A stretch of DNA of 64,000 nucleotides from Nitrospirota bacterium (GTDB taxonomy: Bacteria > Nitrospirota > Thermodesulfovibrionia > UBA6902), in assembly GCA_016234115.1 (NCBI GenBank), contig JACRHD010000019.1, forward strand, positions 124,001 through 188,000, read 5' to 3'. The position numbers were made by a program, and so were the translations under genes. Shown here piece after piece: positions 17,954 through 24,629 of the stretch (position 1 is the stretch's first letter; each line of letters begins with the position of its first letter). A model generated the notes under the pieces. That model did no database searches, was not told where the DNA came from, and was given only the letters and a program-made list of their open reading frames with translations.

Positions 17954-18484
17954 CTAAACCCTATCCCCTGTCTTACTATACAAACTCAGCGCCGTGTCTC
18001 CATAAGTATACTCCCTGATTTTTTTCAGGCAGCCGATTGCATCCGGCAGGCGACGTTTTGCAAAATGCTCCGCCACGGCAATGCCGTCATCACTGAAGAT
18101 GTCCGCTTTCCCGAGGGCCTCAAGGGCCTGCGTTATGTCCTCTGTATGGTAAGGCGGATCGAGGAATATTATATCAAAGGCCACCCGGTTTATCCCCGCC
18201 CATTCAATAAAAGACAGGACCTTTCTTGTCATCACCTTTCCCTTTGATTCAAGTCTGAACTTGACGAGGGCCTTTCCGATATCAGCGGCATTGTTCCTGT
18301 CCGCTTCCACGAACAGGACCGACGACGCCCCCTGCCTGAGCGCCTCGATACCGACAGAGCCTGTCCCGGCGTAGAGGTCGAGGAAACTGGAATTTTCCAT
18401 CCTGCCGCGCAGGATATCGAAAAAGGCCTCTCTCACCTTGCTGCTCGTGGGTCTCAATGCTTTTGTCTTTTTATCGGATTTCAT
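17954..18484 (-). CDS. rsmD: 16S rRNA (guanine966-N2)-methyltransferase RsmD
   Basis: SAM-dependent methylase acting on G966 of 16S rRNA. Seen: RPTSSKVREAFFDIL (substrate-side helix), SAM-binding FLDLYAGTGSVGIEAL and catalytic motif FLDPPYH. At 176 residues it is slightly short: the family's usual first 10-15 residues (a RIIGG-type beta strand) are missing before KTKALRPTSS, and there is no Shine-Dalgarno at ATG 18484. The domain itself is complete. Forms the classic rsmD-coaD pair. Confidence 0.92.
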   Translation of the reverse strand: MKSDKKTKALRPTSSKVREAFFDILRGRMENSSFLDLYAGTGSVGIEALRQGASSVLFVEADRNNAADIGKALVKFRLESKGKVMTRKVLSFIEWAGINRVAFDIIFLDPPYHTEDITQALEALGKADIFSDDGIAVAEHFAKRRLPDAIGCLKKIREYTYGDTALSLYSKTGDRV

Positions 18485-18613
18485 AATAAAATATCAGCGC
18501 GGTATAAGTATAAAACGATAGCGATAAAAAACAAAGGGGAAAAATAAGTTTATGCTGGAAATAGCGCAGGTAACACAAGGCGTGGATAACGCTGTCTGGG
18601 CGAGCTTATAGAA

Positions 18614-18749
18614 CTGTCATGCCCGAGGTCCTTAATCGGGCATCCATGTACCCGTCGAAGGGTGGATTCTCGCTTACTGACTGCGAATGACAGCTTGGGT
18701 ATTTATTACTATAAGGGTGGATTCCCGTAAAAACCTCGGGAATGACGGG
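18614..18749. repeat. dispersed composite hairpin repeat, family 1 (rearranged copy 3)
   Basis: Here the CCCGAGG/CGGGCATCC hairpin comes first, then a truncated core (CCCGTCGAAGGGTGG), a CTGCGAATGAC end, and after about 20 bp a second partial right hairpin (18712-18749). It shows that the element's parts are shuffled between copies. The rest of the 296-bp gap is unremarkable. Confidence 0.8.
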
Positions 18750-18780
18750 CTGAAACAGAATCCATAATTGAGGACGTGCC

Positions 18781-19647
18781 TTGCACGAAATACAAAATAA
18801 TCTCAAAAAAACGGTAACCCGCCTTGCCGGGGACATCGGCCCGCGCGGATATACGCAGCTCGATTCACTGAACAAGGCTGCCGATTATATTAAATCCGAA
18901 TTAAGCGGTTACGGCTATACCGCATATGAGCAGCCGTATGAAATCGAAGGGAAGACATATAAGAATATTTTTGCTGAGCTGAAGGGCGGCAGAAGGCCGG
19001 AGAAAGTCCTCGTTGTCGGAGCCCACTATGATACTGTCACTACAACCCCCGGCGCGGATGATAACGCAAGCGGCATTGCCGGAATGCTAGAACTGGCAAG
19101 ATTGCTGAAAGCTTCATCTCCCGCCCTTACCATCCAGTTCGTCGCCTTCACCCTGGAAGAGCCCCCTTTTTTCAGGAGCAGGTCCATGGGGAGCCATGTG
19201 TACGCGAAAAACCTTAAGCAGGCGGGGCGTGACGTCGAAGGCATGATCTGTCTGGAGATGATCGGCTATTTCACGGACAGGCCCGGCAGCCAGCTTTATC
19301 CCCTTCCGTTTCTGAGATGGCTTTATCCGAAAGAAGGCAACTTCATTACCCTCGTCGGCAACCTGCACTCAAGAGAATTCCTGGACCGCATAAAAAGCGC
19401 ATTTAAAAAAGGCACGGACCTGCCGGTCGAGTCCTTCGCAGGACCGGCGGTTGTAATCGGGGTGGATTTTTCGGACCACCGGTCTTTCTGGAAGTTCGGC
19501 TACGAGGCTGTAATGGTCACGGACACCGCATTCTTCAGGAACCCTCAATATCACGGCATCGGCGATACCCCGGAGATCCTTGATTATGAGAGGATGGCGA
19601 AGGTGGTGTCCGGGCTTAAGGCAGCGATTGAGGAATTGTCCAGGTAA
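18781..19647 (+). CDS. M28-family zinc aminopeptidase-like protein
   Basis: A 288-residue metallopeptidase of family M28 (aminopeptidase Y/ glutaminyl cyclase fold). Metal and catalytic residues are visible: H in VVGAHYDT with D, D in PGADDNASG, Glu pair in FTLEEPP, Glu/Asp region in CLEMIGYF, and the last His in YHGIGDTPE. No signal peptide, so probably cytoplasmic, or exported by a route not visible here. Start is TTG at 18781 after GAGGACG. Possible roles are peptide turnover or N-terminal processing. It stands alone between two family 1 repeats. Confidence 0.88.
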   Translation: MHEIQNNLKKTVTRLAGDIGPRGYTQLDSLNKAADYIKSELSGYGYTAYEQPYEIEGKTYKNIFAELKGGRRPEKVLVVGAHYDTVTTTPGADDNASGIAGMLELARLLKASSPALTIQFVAFTLEEPPFFRSRSMGSHVYAKNLKQAGRDVEGMICLEMIGYFTDRPGSQLYPLPFLRWLYPKEGNFITLVGNLHSREFLDRIKSAFKKGTDLPVESFAGPAVVIGVDFSDHRSFWKFGYEAVMVTDTAFFRNPQYHGIGDTPEILDYERMAKVVSGLKAAIEELSR

Positions 19648-19730
19648 AAAAATTTAGACAAAATTATCAACGAAAATTTATCATTCAGAGTAACCCCTCT
19701 GTTATGGTGACAAACCGCATGTTAATCGCG

Positions 19731-19791
19731 CTATGGTTCGACAGGCTCACCATGATATGCTGGTCACCCTGAGCTTGTCGAAGGGTCCCGG
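19731..19791. repeat. dispersed repeat family 1, core only (copy 4)
   Basis: Only the core is present (ATGGTTCGACAGGCTCACCA ... CTTGTCGAAGGGT), with neither outer hairpin. It lies in the 242-bp gap between convergent genes; the rest of the gap shows weakly matching arms (TCATTCAGA words at 19681 and 19814) but no gene. Confidence 0.75.
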
Positions 19792-19889
19792 GCTCCACAT
19801 AACTGAGGCGTTATCATTCAGATGTAACCATTCAGATTTGTATGCCTGTGTCCTTTACGGACACGGTTAACAGGCGCAACACCCGTTCT

Positions 19890-20165
19890 TTATTTCTGCT
19901 GCCCGGCCTTCACATTCAATGAATAAATGAAGGCGAGTATTTCGGCGACGGCCTTATACAACTGGGGAGGTATCTCCTGATACAGGTCGAGTGTTGAGAG
20001 GAATTCAACGAGCTCTTCGTCTTCCCGTATGGGGACATTATTCGCCTTCGCGAGCTCGATGATTTTCTTTGCGACTTCTCCCCTGCCTTTCGCGGTGAGC
20101 TTCGGCGCGGGGTCTTTCCCGTGCGTGTATTTTAACGCTGCGGCTTTTTGAGGTTTTTCTTTCAT
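19890..20165 (-). CDS. stand-alone FlhB C-terminal-like protein
   Basis: A 91-residue protein equal to the cytoplasmic tail of FlhB, the flagellar export switch, without its membrane part: ALKYTHGKDPAPKLTAKG, VPIREDEELVEFL and IPPQLYKAVAEILAFIYSL. The autocleavage motif NPTH of true FlhB is absent. This matches the FhlB/YlqH group, usually encoded beside a FliK-like protein, exactly as here. It probably interacts with the export gate or competes with FlhB-C; no flagellar operon is in the window. Confidence 0.88.
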   Translation of the reverse strand: MKEKPQKAAALKYTHGKDPAPKLTAKGRGEVAKKIIELAKANNVPIREDEELVEFLSTLDLYQEIPPQLYKAVAEILAFIYSLNVKAGQQK

Positions 20166-20173
20166 GATTTTTT

Positions 20174-20235
20174 AGTGACAAGTAACGAGTATGTTTTTTA
20201 AATTACCAGTCACTTGTAACTCGTCACTTGTCACT
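20174..20235. repeat. inverted word array 4 (7-nt word AGTGACA)
   Basis: Left arm AGTGACA, AGTAACG, AGT; right arm 20206-20235 in reverse complement reads AGTGACA, AGTGACG, AGTTACA, AGTGACT. It fills the gap between the FliK-like and FlhB-like genes. The same word family forms array 7 at 42433-42515. Confidence 0.85.
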
Positions 20236-20242
20236 GTTTGTT

Positions 20243-21364
20243 TTAAGCCTTCAAATCCAGCCCCTGCTGCCGGGGCTTCCCGAAAGTTATCTCTTGTTTC
20301 TGACTTACGTTCACCGCCTTCAGCGCAAGCCCCTGGGCCGCAAAGCGCTCCTGAAGCAATTTTTTCCCCGAAGATATAAGGTCGGCGACATCCTGACGCT
20401 CCACGAAAAATGAGACGTAGAACGCCCTGTCCATGACCGTCACGGACGCGGACATCCTGCCGAGCCTTTCGAGGTCCAGATTTATATCGCAGGTGTAACA
20501 GGCATTCTTCTCATTTTTATTTTTCCTGAACAGGAACTCGCTGTCTTTTAAACCGTCCCACAGAAGAGGGATGAATGTACAGAACATGTCGTTGAGCTTT
20601 GAGGTCATCTGGAAGAATTCTATGTTCCGGGTAAATTTTTCCACTGCGGCTGAAAGCTCCGGCAGATCGAGCCCCGCCTGTTTGAGGGAGCGAAGGACCT
20701 CAGGCTCTTTCAACAGGCTTTTAAGCCTTAAGAGGAGCCCTTTCAAATCTCCTTCAGCCTGCATCGCGATAAGGTTCTTCAGCATTGATTCAGGATCATG
20801 CAGTATCGCTATCTTCAGCCTCGTCTCAAACGCCACTCCCGACGTCTCTACAAAGGCGCGTATGACTTTTCCGTTCAATTGCGCCGGAGCGCGCAGGAGA
20901 TTTTCGAGGCCCTCAAATTCCGGGACAGCGGCCTTTATGCTTTCAGGGAGGGTCCTGAGTAAACTCAGGAGGTCCTTCAGCTCCGCGCTGCCGGACCTCG
21001 AAGAGGACAGACTTGCCAGCATATCCAGTATCTTCGCCGGGATCTTTTGAAGCGAAGACGCAGCCTGACCATCGGCATTTTCGATGAGCTGCATCCTGAT
21101 ATTATCTCTCCCGCCGAGGACCTCAAGATATACAGTCTGCCCCCTTGTCAGAGGGACGTCGGTGAAGGCCTTTATAACCGTCCCCGTCATCGCCTCTTTG
21201 CCCGTGCCGGCTGTTATGACCCGGAGGAGCGCTTCCCCCTTGCCGGTGATGTCCGAAACTTCCGCTTTGATTATAGTTCCGGCCTTGAGCCCGGAGGCCC
21301 CGCCCGCCGGACTCCCCGGAAACAGAAGATTGCGGACGTCGCCTGTAACGATATTGTTGATCAT
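20243..21364 (-). CDS. FliK-like flagellar hook-length control domain protein
   Basis: A 373-residue soluble protein. The N-terminal 90 residues form a beta-rich domain (VEVLGG type), the middle is helical, and the C-terminus (about 270-365: DMFCTFIPLLWDG, LGRMSASVTVMDRAFYVSFFVER) matches the Flg_hook domain of FliK. Co-directional with the FlhB-like gene, as in the ylqG-ylqH pair of Bacillus, implying that the two proteins work together in flagellar export control. ATG at 21364 follows AAGG. The exact role of such extra FliK/FlhB pairs is not established. Confidence 0.8.
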   Translation of the reverse strand: MINNIVTGDVRNLLFPGSPAGGASGLKAGTIIKAEVSDITGKGEALLRVITAGTGKEAMTGTVIKAFTDVPLTRGQTVYLEVLGGRDNIRMQLIENADGQAASSLQKIPAKILDMLASLSSSRSGSAELKDLLSLLRTLPESIKAAVPEFEGLENLLRAPAQLNGKVIRAFVETSGVAFETRLKIAILHDPESMLKNLIAMQAEGDLKGLLLRLKSLLKEPEVLRSLKQAGLDLPELSAAVEKFTRNIEFFQMTSKLNDMFCTFIPLLWDGLKDSEFLFRKNKNEKNACYTCDINLDLERLGRMSASVTVMDRAFYVSFFVERQDVADLISSGKKLLQERFAAQGLALKAVNVSQKQEITFGKPRQQGLDLKA

Positions 21365-21367
21365 GCC

Positions 21368-21595
21368 TTATTTATATGTTATTTCATGACACTTGAAGCA
21401 TTCGAATTTGGGTGGATGCTTTTTACTCAGGGGCTCATCTCTGCCGGGCGCGTGACAGTCAAAACATTTCTTCTCCTCCGTTATTCCCGCATGCTTGTCG
21501 TCAAAAGGGACCGGCGCGATTTTTTTTGCCGAGAGCATATAGAGGAGAATAATGACGAGCAGGGCCATTACGATGAAGACCAAATTTTTCTTCAT
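21368..21595 (-). CDS. small membrane-anchored diheme c-type cytochrome
   Basis: A 75-residue protein with an N-terminal signal anchor (about residues 5-22) and two CxxCH heme-binding motifs, CFDCH (about 44-48) and CFKCH (about 67-71), so it should be exported and loaded with two c-type hemes in the periplasm. It resembles NrfJ-like or other tiny electron-transfer cytochromes. Only 3 bp separate it from the FliK-like gene. No Shine-Dalgarno is visible before the ATG. Electron partners are not encoded nearby. Confidence 0.85.
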   Translation of the reverse strand: MKKNLVFIVMALLVIILLYMLSAKKIAPVPFDDKHAGITEEKKCFDCHAPGRDEPLSKKHPPKFECFKCHEITYK

Positions 21596-21659
21596 AACTA
21601 CAATCTAACAGAAAGCTCGGGATTCATCAATGACCGGAGCGTCATCCGTGACCCGCGAA

Positions 21660-21778
21660 GTGGATATTCCCCCTTTGGAAAAGGGGGACGAAGGGGGATT
21701 TTGAAAAAATACATTCATAAAAAAATCTCCCCTGACCCTGCTTAAGGCGCCTACTGTTGGTCTTTGTCAAAGAGGGGA
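21660..21778. repeat. dispersed hairpin repeat, family 2 (copy c) with 22-nt insert
   Basis: First half ATTCCCCCTTTGGAAAAGGGGG, a GGGGGATTTT arm, an AT-rich spacer, then the second half AAATCTCCCCTGACCC and TCTTTGTCAAAGAGGGG. A 22-nt segment (21739-21760, ending CCTACTGTTGG) splits the second hairpin; removing it restores a continuous stem. Lies upstream of argG, in a 305-bp gap also holding the site at 21809-21855. Confidence 0.88.
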
Positions 21779-21808
21779 ATCTTCCACCCCTGTAACCGGC
21801 GGGGTTAC

Positions 21809-21855
21809 CACGACATGTAGAAAATATTTTACATTTTTTATGGTCGTGTGATATG
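21809..21855 (+). promoter_or_regulatory. promoter-like element with inverted repeat upstream of argG
   Basis: TTTACA (21828-21833) and GATATG (21850-21855) are spaced 16 nt. An inverted repeat CACGACATGTA ... TACAT ... GTCGTG (21809-21848) overlaps it, suggesting an operator or RNA hairpin. A similar TTTACATTTTT ... TGTGATATG block lies upstream of dprA at 23116. Confidence 0.4.
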
Positions 21856-21900
21856 TTTTATAAAAATCAGCGTAGCGGCGGAGAGACAAAAGGAGAAGAG

Positions 21901-23100
21901 ATGGAGATCAAAAAGGTAGTGCTTGCCTATTCCGGCGGCCTTGACACTTCCGTCATCATCACGTGGCTGAAGGAGACCTACGGCTGCGAAGTCGTCGCGT
22001 TCTGCGCGGACCTCGGGCAGGGGGAAGACCTTGCCGCTGTAAAAAGCAAGGCGCTGAAGACCGGCGCCTCTAAGGCGTATGTAGTCGACTTGAGGGAAGA
22101 ATTCGTAAAAGATTATGTGTTCCCCATGCTCCGGGCCAATGCGGTCTATGAGGGCGCTTATCTCATGGGCACCTCGATAGCCCGTCCCCTGATCGCGAAA
22201 AAGCAGATTGAAATAGCTCGCAAGGAGAAGGCGGACGCCGTGGCCCACGGCGCAACAGGCAAGGGCAACGACCAGGTAAGGTTTGAATTGACATACTATG
22301 CCCTTAAACCCGGCATAAAAGTCATCGCGCCGTGGAGGGAATGGACCTTTGATTCGAGAGAGTCCCTGATAACCTTCGCAAAGAAACACGGCATCCCGGT
22401 CCCGGTGACAAAGAAAAAACCCTACAGCACCGACAGGAACCTCTTCCACATCAGTTATGAAGGGGGCATACTTGAAGACCCGTGGGCGGAGCCGCCTGCC
22501 GACATGTTCACACTTACGATATCGCCTGAAAAGGCCCCGGCAAGACCTGAATATGTTGAAATCGGGTTCGAAGAAGGCAATCCGGTATCTGTTGACGGGA
22601 AGAAACTTTCTCCCGCGGACCTCCTCAGGAAACTCAACGATACCGCCGGAAGACACGGCATCGGCAGGCTGGACATGGTCGAAAACAGATACGTGGGAAT
22701 CAAATCCAGGGGAGTATATGAAACACCGGGAGGGACAGCGCTCCATGTCGCGCACCGCGCGGTCGAATCGATCACGCTCGACAGGGAGGTCATGCACCTG
22801 AAAGATTCCCTGATGCCCAAGTATGCGGAGCTCATCTACAACGGCTTCTGGTTTTCTCCTGAAAGACTCGCCCTGCAGAGTTTAATGGATGAGGCGCAAA
22901 AGGGCGTGACAGGGACCGTCAGATTAAAATTTTACAGAGGCTGCTGCAGCGTCGCGGGAAGGAAATCTCCTGTGTCCCTTTACAGCCCGCGGCTTGCGAC
23001 GTTTGAGGCCGAAACGGTCTACAACCAGAAAGACGCGGAGGGTTTTATCAAATTGAACGCCCTGAGGCTTAAGATGAGGAATCTGCGGGGCGGGAAATGA
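21901..23100 (+). CDS. argG: argininosuccinate synthase
   Basis: Arginine biosynthesis: citrulline plus aspartate plus ATP gives argininosuccinate. 399 residues from ATG 21901, chosen because AAGGAGAAG precedes it and the ATP-binding P-loop [11 protein letters not shown] starts at residue 8 as usual; an open frame extends 16 codons further up. Other signatures: [13 protein letters not shown] (nucleotide/citrulline site), [15 protein letters not shown] and GRGYES-like C-terminal elements. Full length. No other arginine gene is adjacent. Confidence 0.96.
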   Translation: MEIKKVVLAYSGGLDTSVIITWLKETYGCEVVAFCADLGQGEDLAAVKSKALKTGASKAYVVDLREEFVKDYVFPMLRANAVYEGAYLMGTSIARPLIAKKQIEIARKEKADAVAHGATGKGNDQVRFELTYYALKPGIKVIAPWREWTFDSRESLITFAKKHGIPVPVTKKKPYSTDRNLFHISYEGGILEDPWAEPPADMFTLTISPEKAPARPEYVEIGFEEGNPVSVDGKKLSPADLLRKLNDTAGRHGIGRLDMVENRYVGIKSRGVYETPGGTALHVAHRAVESITLDREVMHLKDSLMPKYAELIYNGFWFSPERLALQSLMDEAQKGVTGTVRLKFYRGCCSVAGRKSPVSLYSPRLATFEAETVYNQKDAEGFIKLNALRLKMRNLRGGK

Positions 23101-23115
23101 AACGGCCTGCCGCAT

Positions 23116-23142
23116 TTTACATTTTTGCGGGCTTGTGATATG
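23116..23142 (+). promoter_or_regulatory. promoter-like element upstream of dprA
   Basis: TTTACA (23116-23121) and GATATG (23137-23142), spacer 15 nt, in a block strongly resembling the one upstream of argG. Placed 87 bp before the dprA ATG. Confidence 0.35.
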
Positions 23143-23160
23143 GTTTCAGAAGATTTAATA

Positions 23161-23192
23161 TTCAAAATTTGAAATTTAAAATTTGAAATTTG
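23161..23192. repeat. short word array 5 (7-nt word AAATTTG)
   Basis: Four heptamers (AAATTTG, AAATTTA, AAATTTG, AAATTTG) in tandem. The word contains the palindrome AAATTT, so a single arm can fold back on itself. Lies in the 128-bp argG-dprA gap. Confidence 0.75.
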
Positions 23193-23228
23193 CAAAGAGA
23201 TTTCACTGTAATTTCCCGTTTATAAACC

Positions 23229-24326
23229 ATGCCTGATTTGAAATATTATCTTGCCCTGAATTTCATACCCGACATCGGACCCGTCACCTCGGGACGGTTG
23301 CTGGCTGCCTTCGGCAGCGCCGAAAATATCTTCCATGCGCCTGTTCAGGAGCTGAGACAGGTTGAAGACGTCGGTGAAAAAAGGGCAGGCCGTATCGCGG
23401 GCTTCAATCAATGGGACGTTGTGCGGCAGGAGATTGAAAAAGCAAAAAAAAACAATGTGCGGCTGATTGCAGGAAACAACCCCGCCTACCCTGAAGCGCT
23501 AAAACGCATTCACGGCGCCCCGCCCGTGCTTTATGTCAAAGGTGAATTGAAAGAGGCTGACAAGTATGCGGTAGCTATCGTGGGTTCACGCACCGCGACT
23601 GAGTACGGGGCGCAAATGGCTGAAAAAATAAGTCGCACACTGGCGTCATCAGGGCTTACCGTTGTAAGCGGAATGGCAAGGGGCATAGACAGCGTCTCTC
23701 ACACTGCGGCCTTGCGGGCCAGAGGCAGGACCATAGCCGTACTCGGTTCGGGACTCGACATGCCCTACCCTCCTGAAAACAGGGGGCTTATGAGCGCAAT
23801 CGCGTCTTCGGGGGCCGTTGTAAGTGAGTTCCCCTTCGGGACGAAACCCGAGAAAGAAAATTTTCCAAGGAGAAACAGGATAATAAGCGGCTTGTCGTTA
23901 GGCGTCGTGGTAATCGAGGCCACGCTCGACAGCGGCTCGCTCATTACGGCGTCTTATGCCCTTGAGCAGAACAGGGAGGTCTTCTCCGTGCCGGGCAATG
24001 TTACCTCGGGCGGCTCGCGGGGCACGAATGACCTTATTAAAAAGGGGGCAAAACTTATCGAGAGCGCTGAAGAAGTCATAGAGGATCTCGGTCCGCAGAT
24101 AAAGGGGGTTCTCAGAGAACGGAAAATATCCTCTCATAAACCGCTGCCGGCATTGACAGGCGACGAGAAGGCGCTTTATGATTCCCTGGGCGACGCGCCT
24201 AAACATATAGATTCAATCATCAGGGAAATGAATATGCCGACAGCCAGGGCATTGTCGGTACTTTTGAGTCTTGAGCTGAAAGGAGTAGTCAGACAGATGC
24301 AGGGGAAGCGCTTTTCCCTTAATTGA
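23229..24326 (+). CDS. dprA: DNA-processing protein DprA/Smf
   Basis: Loads RecA on incoming single-stranded DNA during natural transformation. 365 residues: N-terminal SAM/helix-hairpin region (GPVTSGRLLAAFGS), Rossmann-like core (about 100-290) with VAIVGSRTATEYG, SGMARGIDSVSHTAAL, LGSGLDMPYPPEN and FPRRNRIISGLS, and a C-terminal winged-helix DML1-like domain (about 300-365). All expected parts are present. Often paired with topA, as here. Suggests competence or at least DNA-uptake processing capacity. Confidence 0.95.
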   Translation: MPDLKYYLALNFIPDIGPVTSGRLLAAFGSAENIFHAPVQELRQVEDVGEKRAGRIAGFNQWDVVRQEIEKAKKNNVRLIAGNNPAYPEALKRIHGAPPVLYVKGELKEADKYAVAIVGSRTATEYGAQMAEKISRTLASSGLTVVSGMARGIDSVSHTAALRARGRTIAVLGSGLDMPYPPENRGLMSAIASSGAVVSEFPFGTKPEKENFPRRNRIISGLSLGVVVIEATLDSGSLITASYALEQNREVFSVPGNVTSGGSRGTNDLIKKGAKLIESAEEVIEDLGPQIKGVLRERKISSHKPLPALTGDEKALYDSLGDAPKHIDSIIREMNMPTARALSVLLSLELKGVVRQMQGKRFSLN

Positions 24327-24353
24327 GATGAGGTCGCAAGATAAACAGCATAA

Positions 24354-24513
24354 ACGTCATTCCCGTGCCTAAAGCACCTACTGTTGGCAGTCTGTTGAGC
24401 GGGAATCCACCCTTCGACCCTTCGACAAGCTCAGGGCCTCAGGGTGACACGGCTTGTCATGGTGAGCTTGTCGAACCATGGATGCCCGATTAAGGACTTC
24501 GGGCATGACAGTA
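24354..24513. repeat. dispersed composite hairpin repeat, family 1 (copy 5, core inverted)
   Basis: Outer hairpins run in the same direction as in copies 1 and 2, but the core is in the opposite orientation: ACCCTTCGAC ... GGTGAGCTTGTCGAACCATGG. It carries the 22-nt insert at 24366-24387. The remaining part of the 303-bp dprA-topA gap (24514-24629) presumably holds the topA promoter, which I cannot fix. Confidence 0.88.
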
Positions 24514-24629
24514 ATACCCTCGATTCGTTGAGGGGGCTTTTCAATCGGTAAAGGTTTCACATAAACTGCCGATACTAAAGGGCGGTTAAAATTCATTGCA
24601 AGTTTAAGAATTGTATGAGGTATTTTTAA

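Noticed and set aside
21838-22797. Long antisense frame (319 codons) opposite argG
   Set aside because: Fully opposite a strongly conserved argG, no ribosome site, composition typical of a shadow frame.
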